NCBI GenBank assembly: GCA_019828545.1
Contig: JACVRA010000246.1
Span: forward strand, 1-64,000
Source of the DNA: Paracamarosporium sp. OC-R06-R3
Lineage: Eukaryota; Ascomycota; Dothideomycetes; Pleosporales; Didymosphaeriaceae
Reading direction: 5' to 3'
Length of the DNA stretch: 64,000 nt
Shown piece by piece: positions 55,841-64,000 of this stretch. The notes below the pieces were generated by a model. It did no database searches. It saw only the letters and a program-made list of their open reading frames with translations, and had not been told where the DNA came from. Each line of letters begins with the position of its first letter. Position 1 is the stretch's first letter. A program made the translations under genes and the position numbers.

Positions 55841-56524
55841 TCAGCCCCAGAACGGAGCAAAATCCTGAAATTCCTGGAGAACTTGCTGACGCGCCGCTTC
55901 GTCTTGCGTGCTACGTTGAATGCTATCGTGCGTGAGATTGCTTGTCGTACATCGTAGTCATGGAAATAGTATCGGCTTACTTGACTTCTTTTAGTTGTCC
56001 GGTCGCAGCGTCAAGAGCGTACCCAACAATGGGGATATCGTTCCGAACATAAGGCGAGTTCTTGAGAACGGACACGTCAGAGCGGACGTTTGCTTCAACG
56101 TCATTGAGAGACCACGCGCATTCTAGGGCACGTCAGATAGTCATTAGTAGAGAGGATGAGATCTAGCTGAGGGGTGCGTAGAAGGTTTCCTGAACACGAC
56201 GCATGTTCGCTCGCTGTACAGAACTGCATAGCATTACACTGCAATAGAGCCGCTTACCAGAATGCTGGAGTACAACTATCATGCCGATACTCGTCGCTTG
56301 GTCAATAGCGTACAACTCGCTGATAGATGTCCCTGTGCGTGCCCCTGCCGTCTTCACAACGCGAGTGTTACCACTAGCAGCAAGGTTAAAGAACCTTGAG
56401 GGGTCGATGCGTGGGTCAGGCTCATTACACGCGACTACTTGCATTGGTTACTGGTCTAGAATATCGTGAACGTCTCGAATGGCACAGAGCAGCACTTACT
56501 GATAACTAGAATCCCTGAAGGCAT
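55841..56524 (-). CDS. Shortened beta-carbonic-anhydrase-like protein
   Basis: Beta-carbonic anhydrase relative. Exons 56524-56500, 56434-56258, 56122-55981 and 55922-55841 give 141 aa in frame. Recognisable parts: MPSGILVI, CNEPDPRIDPSRFF (usual C-x-D-x-R, here with two extra residues), NTRVVKTAGAR (usual V-x-R-N-A-G-G-R), VVLQHSECA (usual HHTDCG) and the C-terminal VRSDVSVLKNSPYVRNDIPIVGYALDAATGQLKEV. The Cys-His-Cys zinc ligands can still be paired. About 45 residues normally between the DCG motif and this tail are missing, and the N-terminal helix is absent. Either a diverged small gene, an unrecognised exon set, or a decaying copy. An upstream frame at 56742 (38 codons) could be an extra exon. 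Confidence 0.5.
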
Positions 56525-58246
56525 GACGACCCTGCAGTTATATTTTGGAGTGTGTAGTATCTGTATGAGAAAGAGTTTACTATAGGGTCCGCGGTGATCA
56601 CGAAGTGTCAACGTTTAGCACACACTCAGACTTTTATACTAAAGTCACCGCCACTTGGGTCCTGTCTCTTGAAGATGCCGCTTTGGCTCTTCTCCTCGGT
56701 CAGGAATCCACCTAATGCGCGGATATACATAGTGACACTCATTTTTCCAAATACTTTGACGCTTGATCATTGTTCTGCGTGGGTATGTAATTGAAAGCTA
56801 GACCAATGGTAGAGGATCCTTGCTGCCCCGGGCCGGAATTAGCTCTCGATTACACTGTTTCAGCGCTCTATAAGCCCAAAAAGAATTCTTCGTGAGGCCA
56901 AAGAGAAGCTGTTGGTAGTTTGATTGTCAATCCATCGTTCAGTAATCCTGGTTACCGAGGTGATATCTCGGTGATTGTAGAAGACAGTGTTGTGTAAGGG
57001 TTGGTCCTAAGCTAACAGGTACGTAGCGCATCCTTGGATGCGTCGTCATACCTCGTGAACTCCCCGACTAGGATAGCTACTGTAGTGAATTGTAAATTTA
57101 AAAGCGATGATTGATCGAGCAAACCAGAGAACTACGATACGAACGGCTAATGAAGACTCCAATATATCGCCTTTTAGATGATATCGAACCTTGTGAATCA
57201 ACGGGTAGGTCGATCGCCGATGAATATGCTGAAGGTTGAAGCAACGTGACTTGGTTAAGTGGATTTAGAACTGCATTTTTGATTGTTCCTGTTTCCTGAG
57301 CCCGGCACTATGGAAGCGAGTTGTTCGATGAACATACTATGTCGCATACAATACGCATGCATTCAACGACATAGCTCACGGGGACAAAGGAAATACAACT
57401 TGAAGTGGCTTTTCTCCAATATCTCCGCTGAAAACCCCTCATCCTTGGCAGAAAATCCTATTCAGTATAGAATTCCGTTGTAAGGTATCTGCATCCCGAT
57501 CAGATATGTACGATATCTGCTACGTACCTCGTGTCTTCTGCGGTAGTTACCCATGCCGATATAAACGAACACTGCGTGCCGCACTCTCTGCCGCCTCGCC
57601 GAAACCACCAAGACGCGCTTCTTCTTCGCCTTGCAGCTCGACTACACCGGATTCTGCCTAGAGTGGCACTCGGATATGCAAATTCAAGCGAGCTGCAGAA
57701 CACCATCTTGTAAGCGACGACTGACTTAATAATATCCTGCTGACTTGGAAAGATTGTCAAGGTGCTCTGTCGGCTTCGGCAGGCTTTCGGGCGGCATGCA
57801 GGAGATTGCTCGGATCCCTTGTGCGGAAGCCGATTTAAGCTCGGCGAGTTAGATAACATCCTGGTGTCGGCAAAAACGTAAGAGCTTGGAATCTACTGGT
57901 AGACTGGATTGCGGCACGGCAAGGCAAGCGGCACAGGAAAAGCGGCGTCTAATGGCATGGCGATAGTGAGCTTCTTCCGATCCCCTGCATCTAGCACGCC
58001 CCATCAGAGCCCCAGGCAAACCCGTATGTCGGCCGAGCTTTGCTGAAGCCAACGGCATGTTTGGATCAATCAGACTTGACTCTTATACCAGATATACCGC
58101 GTTTAGCGAAAATGCATGTGAAGAATACAGCGGGTGGCTTGGTCAATATCCAGGCAGTTCACAGCCACTCGGGTACAACAGGTCAATACGATACATAGCG
58201 TATGTGGCGCATTTTGAGCTGATAGAGGCGTCAGGCCGGCCGGCCT
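56525..58246. other. Long region without a supported gene
   Basis: About 1.7 kb. Open frames at 57500-57859 (minus), 57531-57713 (plus) and 58057-58302 (plus) have no recognisable domain. A GTAAGC donor follows the plus frame at 57713, so a small spliced gene is possible but cannot be supported. Confidence 0.4.
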
Positions 58247-58797
58247 TTGGACGTACCACAGCCGCAGCTGACGGGAGTGTGTGCCGGGAACGAAGATTAT
58301 GAGTGTTATGGTTTGCCTGAAAATCGAGAGCCTCCTTCGACCAGGAGAAAATTGACTTTCAGTGAGAAATCTGCATTGAGCAAGATCACAACCCAGAGCC
58401 AGACATTTGAAGCCTTCAGAATGTTTTCAAACACCGTTATAACCAATCTCGAGTCCTTCCCCGTTCTTACACAGGATACTCTAAGTCAAGCGAGACCGCC
58501 GAACAAAGTGTGATTTCTGTAAACGACTCTGCTGGTACTCCCTTCACGATGACGCTCAGTGAGACCGCAACACCAGATGAGACTTCAAAAATCAACAAGA
58601 TTTCGACACCTACATCCACACCAATGGCCACGAAGACTCCAAGCTGCAGTTTAGCCTCTGAATTGGATCTGACTAACGGGACCAGCACAACATTGGAAAC
58701 AGCTTCCAGCCATTCGCACACAGCAGATGATCCGACTAGCATGCCTCAGCTATCTTTTTCCGGTGGCGAATATGTTCCGATCACGCTGGCCTGCTAA
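58247..58797 (+). other. Possible Ser/Thr-rich gene fragment
   Basis: Two overlapping frames look protein-like. One has TGVCAGNEDYECYGLPENRE (58247-58513). The other is Ser/Thr-rich, with SETATPDETSKINKISTPTS (58510-58797). A donor and acceptor joining them were not found, and no start is clear. Could be a diverged or broken secreted or wall protein. Confidence 0.25.
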
Positions 58798-59126
58798 GAG
58801 TCTTTCCTTCAAGCAATGGAAGCCTATACTAACACGATAGGTTGCCAATGATTTGTCTATCATTTGCGAGTGGGATTAGGGTTTGTGGGTTAGGGGATAA
58901 GATCGGTTTCTCGTCGTCGGACGCCGATAGCCTAAAAGAAAGGTTTCATTTAATCATGTAGATCCAGTATTCATGAAATATACAACGGGATAAGGTAAAC
59001 TTCGTCCAGGTCAACAACCACTGTAAAGTGTGGAAGGTCCTCCGCGTAGAAAACGTCATAAGTTCGTGTACCGAGATGGCGTAAATAAATCCAGGATTAA
59101 AGCTAAGGAGTCGCTCCCCGCTCAAT
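58798..59126. other. Intergenic
   Basis: 329 bp 3' of the mucin-like gene. Nothing recognised. Confidence 0.4.
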
Positions 59127-59981
59127 TCAGCCTTGTATGAGGTTCCTGATCGAGGATCTGGGTGGTGAGTCGGCTGTTCCAGGTTGTGTCAAATGCGAGT
59201 TGGCGGTATTTGGCCGTATCGTATCTTCTCCATCCCGACTGGCTGTCTCACGATACTCAGGCGGACGTCCAGCATCTACCTGTTCTCTTGACAGTGTCCT
59301 GAGCGGTACTGACAGGCCAGTTGCAGGATCCTGTGCAACCGTCACATCGCCCTTCGGCCGATACGGTGGCGGCGCTTCTCCATGCTCATTGAGCCCCTCC
59401 TCCCTCCTAATAAAAGCACGTGTCTGGTTCGGTCTCCAAGCGCCATGAAACCATCTCCGTGTATTGATCCACCCTTCCATATCCCGCGCAAGCGCATTCT
59501 GCCCGCTCAGTCGCATCTGCTCTTTTCGTTTTCTGCGGCGCCGATTGATCCACCAGAGGAAAATAGCTACGGCTACACCAAAAATCGCGAGGATGAGCCA
59601 GTAGTAGTGGAAGACCCCTTCATTGGCGTCTTCGCTGTGGGTGCTTCCTGGGAAGATGTCGTATGTGATCGGGGTGCTGGTGCTCGTAACTGAACTGGTG
59701 GTATTGGCGGATAAGGTAGAGGGTGTGAAGGACGTTGTCATGGATCGCGTAGGCTCGGTTCGCGTGTTTGATTTCGGCGTAGACGGGGTCGCTTCGGGTA
59801 CCAGACTGAGAGCCGTGGTCATGCTCTGCCCAGAGGTACTCATAGGTAGTAAGGCGATGAGAGATAGCAACGAAGATGGAAGGAGAAGGAGGCTAGTGAT
59901 CGATCTCGCAAGCCTGTTTGAGTGTCCATGCTGCATGTTTGTCATGAAGAGCGCTGCTCCTGCGATAAGGCGAGCCCCCAA
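59127..59981 (-). CDS. Mucin-like single-pass membrane protein with PPxY motifs
   Basis: 284 aa, single exon. It has an N-terminal hydrophobic region (about 28-47), a Ser/Thr/Pro-rich ectodomain (about 50-122) likely to be O-mannosylated, one transmembrane helix (YYWLILAIFGVAVAIFLWW, 126-144) and a stop-transfer run RRRRKRK. The cytosolic tail of 130 residues contains two PPxY motifs, PPPY (204-207) and PPEY (240-243). Such motifs bind WW domains of Rsp5/Nedd4 ubiquitin ligases. The layout recalls Wsc/Mid2-type wall sensors, but no WSC domain is present. The true start may be M13 or M16. Specific function unknown. Confidence 0.7.
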   Translation of the reverse strand: MGARLIAGAALFMTNMQHGHSNRLARSITSLLLLPSSLLSLIALLPMSTSGQSMTTALSLVPEATPSTPKSNTRTEPTRSMTTSFTPSTLSANTTSSVTSTSTPITYDIFPGSTHSEDANEGVFHYYWLILAIFGVAVAIFLWWINRRRRKRKEQMRLSGQNALARDMEGWINTRRWFHGAWRPNQTRAFIRREEGLNEHGEAPPPYRPKGDVTVAQDPATGLSVPLRTLSREQVDAGRPPEYRETASRDGEDTIRPNTANSHLTQPGTADSPPRSSIRNLIQG

Positions 59982-60357
59982 AGATGTAAGACAGGCAAGG
60001 CAAGGATGCGGAGGGAAACAGGATAATCAAGAGGAGGAAGCATGTAGAGACCCGCAATAAAGGGCCCTATCACTCAATCATAAATCATATAGTCAGTAGA
60101 ATCAAATTAAGAAACGCAGCAAGCTGGCGAAGCCTGTGATGTGAGCGTCTACAACGACGCGGCGGAGCCCACGGAAGCTTAATGTGCGGTTGCCGTAGTC
60201 CCAAAGAGGTAAGGGTAATTGTATCATGACGATCAGGGTCCACTCGGTCTGGGCATTGCCCGTGCGCATGGCAACAAGTGCGAACACCTTCATGGGCCGC
60301 TAAACACACACCTCAACTGCTCTAGTTCAACTTCATCTCACCGCACACACTCTCGTC
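59982..60357. promoter_or_regulatory. Divergent promoter region, mucin-like and TFB5 genes
   Basis: 376 bp between divergent starts. A 63-codon minus-strand frame (60102-60293) lies here but has no motif. No TATA box seen. Confidence 0.4.
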
Positions 60358-60679
60358 ATGGTCAAAGCAGTTCCTGGTACGATTCTCCCAACCTGCATGT
60401 GAAGCTGGCGGATTGACTTTCGAAACAGGCACTCTGGTGAAATGCGATCCGTCCATCAAAGCCTTGATCCTGAATATCGACAAGGAGTCGGGCAACAGAT
60501 TTGTTATTGAAGACCTCGGCGATGAAGAGCACCTTCTGGTGAAAAACGATCAAGTCAATGCTCTGAAGTCAAGGGTGCAGAGTGTATGTGTCCTTGTTCG
60601 AGACCTGCAGTCAATGGCTAACGCATGGTAGGAGATTTCTAAGCGAATCGAAACTCGAAAGGAGGAAGAGGATGAGTAG
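60358..60679 (+). CDS. TFB5: TFIIH subunit Tfb5 (TTDA)
   Basis: Smallest TFIIH core subunit, which stabilises p52/Tfb2 and is needed for nucleotide-excision repair. Exons 60358-60376 (19 bp), 60429-60583 and 60632-60679 give 73 aa, against 72 in budding yeast. The joined sequence has MVKAVPGTLVKCDPSIKALI, LNIDKESGNRFVIEDLGDEE and LLVKNDQVNALKSRVQS, the complete Tfb5 fold. It ends in an acidic tail, KEEEDE. A GGCTAAC branch site precedes the last acceptor. Too small and too interrupted for simple frame calling. Confidence 0.92.
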
Positions 60680-60730
60680 ATTGTTCGGGTTGTATCTCGA
60701 ATTTTGACTTAAGTCCACCACCTTATCTAC

Positions 60731-60785
60731 CGTCCAACGTTCATCGTCCACCGTCCACCGTCCGCCACCAACCGTTCACCGTGCA
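60731..60785. repeat. Degenerate CCACCGTCC tandem repeat
   Basis: Imperfect tandem units (ACCGTCC, TCGTCC, CCACCGTCC, CCACCAACCGTTCACCGT) lie between the 3' ends of TFB5 and the GFA-type gene. Confidence 0.5.
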
Positions 60786-60834
60786 CGTTCATGCCTCAGC
60801 CTACTACAAAGCGCTGCGAGTACTCGAACGGTGC

Positions 60835-61389
60835 TTACTGGGCATCCTTCTGCTCTGCGCCGGGAACAGCCTGAACCCAAGGAACACGATTCGGGGCGAA
60901 GAGTTCGATGGCAGGCTTTACATCCGCCAACGCGTTGGCATCGTCCAAAGTGCCGGCCTACACATTGTCAGTCCTATCGGCCGGGCTACAGCGAGCAGCA
61001 TACATACCTTGACAATCTTAGTGCCCTTAAACGCGGCAGTCTCCCTCCACATGGTAGAACCGCAGTCACCACTAGCATTCTGTTAGTTTTAATAAAACGA
61101 TTGGTGTGGAAACGAACCAGAAAAAGCTGGTGATTGTGTTGCCGGTGTCCGCCGTCTTGGCATGTTTTTTAGGAGCGCCCTGGGTGAGCTTAAACTTGTC
61201 CTCAGGGAAGATGGCGTTCGTGGAGTAGGTCGAGCCGGTGGTTTTACGACAGTCATTGCAATGGCAGAGGGCCTTTGCAGTCAGCAGGAGTCGAAGTTGA
61301 TGGGGCGACGTGCACTTTACCTTTCCTGCAGGTTCACCCTCGACGCTGTAGCGGACGTTGCCACACATACATCCTCCTTGTTGGGCCAT
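60835..61389 (-). CDS. GFA/CENP-V family zinc protein
   Basis: Member of the glutathione-dependent formaldehyde-activating enzyme (GFA)/CENP-V family. Exons 61389-61321, 61272-61118, 61071-61008 and 60957-60835 give 136 aa. Zinc cysteines are all present: GGCMCGNVRYSVEG, CHCNDCRKTTGS and FFCGDCGSTMWRE. The end ELFAPNRVPWVQAVPGAEQ is typical. The second intron has an unusual GTTCGT donor. Many fungal paralogues exist and few have a defined substrate, so the name indicates the fold rather than proven formaldehyde chemistry. Convergent with TFB5. Confidence 0.88.
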
Positions 61390-61899
61390 TGTGTCTAGTG
61401 TCGCGAAAAGTTGAGTCGAGAAATTGGACTGGGCTGGTGTGAAATTGCAAGGTCAATAAAAGGAAGGAGGAAGTAGGTTAGACGCGACGATCTACAGCAG
61501 CTTTATACGCGACAGCTGCCCCACCAGAGTGACCATCCCAAGACAAGGAAATGGAAAGTTCCTGTCTTCCGCAGGCCCAGCAATTAGCGTCTAACTCACG
61601 GCACTTTCCCTTTCCGATGAAGACATACTAGCATTGGACGACAAGCAACATGGCGAGGTATCAGCTTATTTTGGTATAGCATATGCTAACAACACATAAA
61701 CACACATTAGAGGAAGTACTCTGTACGTGATCAGTAAACCTAGCTATCATGTTTTCCCTTGCCGGCTGAATCTTTTGTTCTAGACAGATTCATGTGCGTG
61801 GAAATACATCGTTATAACACAAATGCTGGCACCAGCACCGTCTGACTGTGTGTTGAGCTGGAGTTAACCGGTGTGACAAGCTCCGGATCCCGGACGATG
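61390..61899. other. Intergenic
   Basis: About 510 bp, the GFA-type promoter side. No gene or repeat recognised. Confidence 0.4.
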
Positions 61900-62745
61900 A
61901 TGAGTGACGTACCTACAAGCGGGGTAAATCCATCTGCTTTGGGGAGCACGTGAGCACGCGTACCGGCGCGTCAAACCGCATTGCGTTCGCTTTCTCGACA
62001 TGTATCACTCACGCAACTACCGCCGTCAACTCTCCATGGGCCTGCCAAACTAATTTTTACCATGCTTTTCTAGCCTGACTGTCATCGCGCGCTGCTCAAA
62101 AACCCTACCAAATCCTCAGCCCGCCTCAACGCTCGCAATGTCTGTGCCCACTGTCTGGACGAACTACGTCCCACCGCGTGGCCAGTGCAATTACAAGTCA
62201 TCCATAATGTCGGCGAAGTGCACATGTCTCCGGTTCATGCTACACCCTCTCAAGGTAAACGCACCCTGTGCTTCTCACCGCTCTTTGCGGAAGGTGTGCA
62301 GCGGATTACTTATCACGAACGATCCAGAGCTGATTTCGCACAGAGCACGTCCAGTTTTGAATGCGACGGCTGCACACACCACGCATCGTTCCACAGCATG
62401 GAGAACAAAGAAGAGGATGAGATACGTAAGCGATGGGAGCAGGAGGCTCGAGACAAGGCGCTACGGGAGCAGCAGGAAGCTGTAGACCGGCCGCGCAAGA
62501 GGCTGAGGGAAATTGGGTATGGCCGCGGAGATATGGTAGGGTTGCGGGTCCAGACGATCGAAGGCGATACGATAATCCAGGACGAGGAGACGGCGAGCGA
62601 GGCTGGGGTTACGAAAGTTGTCCTCAAGGCCAAAGGTAAGGGGACTAGAAAGGTTACTGGCCTAGCCTCAACGCGAGGCTCGCGCACAAAGGGGAAGACT
62701 GCAGGTTTGCCGGAGGATGACGAGGAGTATATTGAGCTGGACTGA
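61900..62745 (+). CDS. Hypothetical protein with several CxxC pairs and a charged C-terminus
   Basis: Not recognised. The secure coding part runs from the acceptor at 62073 to 62745 (224 codons with stop). It holds PDCHRALLKNPTKSS, RNVCAHCLDELRP and SFECDGCTHHASFH, a spread of CxxC/His pairs that could bind zinc. A charged helix follows (EDEIRKRWEQEARDKALREQ), then a basic tail and an acidic end (PEDDEEYIELD). A possible first exon is 61900-61923 (MSDVPTSG), joined in phase through a 150-bp intron with a CTAAT branch site. This start is a guess. Confidence 0.45.
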
Positions 62746-63132
62746 GTTTTTGTGTGATATATCAACATAGAACGGCTTTGTGGTGCAGCTGCGGCGTTTT
62801 TGGGATCGGGCACGGTTTGAATTGGAGGAACTTGGTAGGATGATACCCCTCTGTAACACTCATCTTCATTATCATGGTTCCTTTGGACATCAATGTACTC
62901 GAAACTTGATGGCAATATAGTTGGACTGCTATGAGAGCGCATCTTTCTTACATAGCATTCGAATGGATGTGCCAAGACATGACTCGCGTGAGCTGCAAAC
63001 AGACCAGGCGTTCATGCATTTCACTTCAGACCATCACCACGTCTTCTAGCGCAACGATATGAAAGACAGCCTTTCACTGCGATAGCGCTAAACACTTTCC
63101 TGCTAGAAGGGAAGCTATCAATCATCGCAACA
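62746..63132. other. Intergenic, MED1 promoter
   Basis: 387 bp between two plus-strand genes. Nothing recognised beyond the presumed promoter. Confidence 0.4.
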
Positions 63133-64000
63133 ATGGCGACGCCCACGCCTTCCACAAACACGCCACAGAAGCACCTGCATAACCTCTCCTCCCCCGCACC
63201 TCGCAGCGTCCCACCTATGAACTTCGACTCACCCGCGGTCCTCAACATGCTCGGCGAGGGTGGGGTCGGCATGGGCATATCCATAAGCGGCATGGGTATG
63301 TCCTCGCTCGGCCTCACCGCTAGCCAACTCGGACGCGCCGACGAAGACGAGCGCCGACGGCGCCTTGAAAGCATAATCGCGTTAATCAACAAGCGCAAGG
63401 GCAGGGTTAGCGAGGAAGGCATAACGGCGCTGTGCAAGCAAGAACATATTGAAATCTTGCGGGAAGTCAAAGGCGATGGGACGGTGGTGTTAGTGCTGGT
63501 TATCGGGGACGAAGCCATGTGCGATATCAGTCTGCTCAATGAGGATGTGACGAGTGTGAAGCTTGAGTTGGCGACTGACGACGATGATGTATACAAGACG
63601 TCCGGTTCGAGGATATTGAAGAAGAGTCTGGTTCCACCTCTGGGTGTTCGGAGAATCAATACTACGCTGGATCGATTTGCGCTCAATCTGGACAAGTTGA
63701 TGAACATGGATAAATTGAGTAAGGCGAATGCGGGGATCGGGTGCTACAAGGCGATTTTCAGTATACATGCGAGTTTGAAGAAGCTTTTTGAACATGAAAA
63801 GAAGTTGGCGCTGGAGCTTATGGGAGCGAGCACGCCGAATGCGACCTATAAAGCTGAGAGAGAGGTGCTATGCAAGAAGAGTGGAAGACCGCGTATGAAT
63901 GCAGGATATTGTCTTGGGTTGAGTCTGGAGTACTGGATGGACCGGCGGCATCTGATTTCGAAGAAGTCGCAAAATAACGCCTCAACCAAAGGAAAGGAGA
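63133..64000 (+). CDS. MED1: Mediator complex subunit 1, 5' part
   Basis: Mediator middle-module subunit, nuclear transcription coactivator. The frame opens at the ATG at 63133 and runs uninterrupted off the right edge (289 codons). After a Pro/Ser- and Gly/Met-rich leader come the Med1 hallmarks: SLLNEDVTSVKLELATDD, VPPLGVRRINTTLDRFA, NLDKLMNMDKLSKANA, EREVLCKKSGRPRMNAGYCL and GLSLEYWMDRRHL. A 228-codon frame on the opposite strand (63021-63707) is its shadow. The C-terminal half lies outside the window. Confidence 0.9.
   Translation, partial: MATPTPSTNTPQKHLHNLSSPAPRSVPPMNFDSPAVLNMLGEGGVGMGISISGMGMSSLGLTASQLGRADEDERRRRLESIIALINKRKGRVSEEGITALCKQEHIEILREVKGDGTVVLVLVIGDEAMCDISLLNEDVTSVKLELATDDDDVYKTSGSRILKKSLVPPLGVRRINTTLDRFALNLDKLMNMDKLSKANAGIGCYKAIFSIHASLKKLFEHEKKLALELMGASTPNATYKAEREVLCKKSGRPRMNAGYCLGLSLEYWMDRRHLISKKSQNNASTKGKE

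Noticed and set aside
57500..57859. 119-codon minus-strand frame and the overlapping plus-strand frame
   Set aside because: No motif, no clear start context and no convincing splice partner.
63021..63707. 228-codon open frame on the minus strand
   Set aside because: It is fully antisense to the MED1 exon, is low complexity (Ser/Arg-rich) and has no motif of its own.
1..64000. tRNA genes, rRNA, CRISPR arrays, intact transposons, secondary-metabolite cluster
   Set aside because: No A/B-box pairs, repeat arrays, transposase motifs or PKS/NRPS modules were recognised by eye. A tRNAscan-SE or Infernal run would be needed to exclude small RNAs fully.

Overview
This window is nuclear DNA of a filamentous ascomycete, most likely a dothideomycete. 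The genes carry short GT-AG introns, mostly 45-90 bp, with CTGAC/CTAAC-type branch sites. They encode fungal-type proteins: ISWI, Get3, Med1, U1-C, Tfb5, RACK1/CpcB, pectin- and galactan-degrading enzymes, and a fungal rhodopsin-like 7-TM protein. I see no plasmid, phage, CRISPR, rRNA or intact transposon features. Exon structures were joined by hand from donor, acceptor and branch signals. For almost every multi-exon gene the summed exon lengths are divisible by three and rebuild conserved motifs across the junctions.

Layout. 0.4-5.8 kb: GET3 and ISWI on the minus strand. 7.6-12.5 kb: secreted amidase, DUF2231 membrane protein and CorA-like transporter. 13.3-15.9 kb: secreted AA8 cytochrome-domain protein and a secreted protein of three six-cysteine repeats. 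16.4-24.8 kb: CCCH zinc-finger protein, rhodopsin-like 7-TM protein and a large protein with a degenerate prolyl-4-hydroxylase fold. 25-28.8 kb: GH28 pectinase and extracellular intradiol dioxygenase. 30-36 kb: peroxisomal dienoyl-CoA isomerase, U1-C, NmrA-like protein and RACK1 with a C/D snoRNA in its third intron. 36.5-39.5 kb: divergent calponin/transgelin-like and complex I assembly-factor genes. 40-43.2 kb: F-box-like protein and GH43_24 galactanase. 43.9-47.1 kb: a three-domain fusion (isochorismatase fold, AlkB-like dioxygenase, GST). 47.8-51.1 kb: divergent HMCES/SRAP and Mgr3-like TPR genes. 51.6-54.6 kb: mitochondrial OsmC/Ohr with a 13-nt micro-exon, and a carboxylesterase ending in SKL. 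54.7-64 kb: small unknown genes, a shortened beta-carbonic-anhydrase-like gene, a mucin-like PPxY membrane protein, Tfb5, a GFA/CENP-V-type protein and the 5' part of Med1.

Housekeeping genes are interleaved with scattered secreted or hydrolytic genes. I see no biosynthetic cluster and no convincing multi-gene 'system'. The most unusual items are single-gene features: the fusion protein with an apparently dead hydrolase domain, the pseudo-dioxygenase, the micro-exon, the intronic snoRNA, the cysteine-repeat protein with a Kex2-like site, and the shortened carbonic anhydrase.
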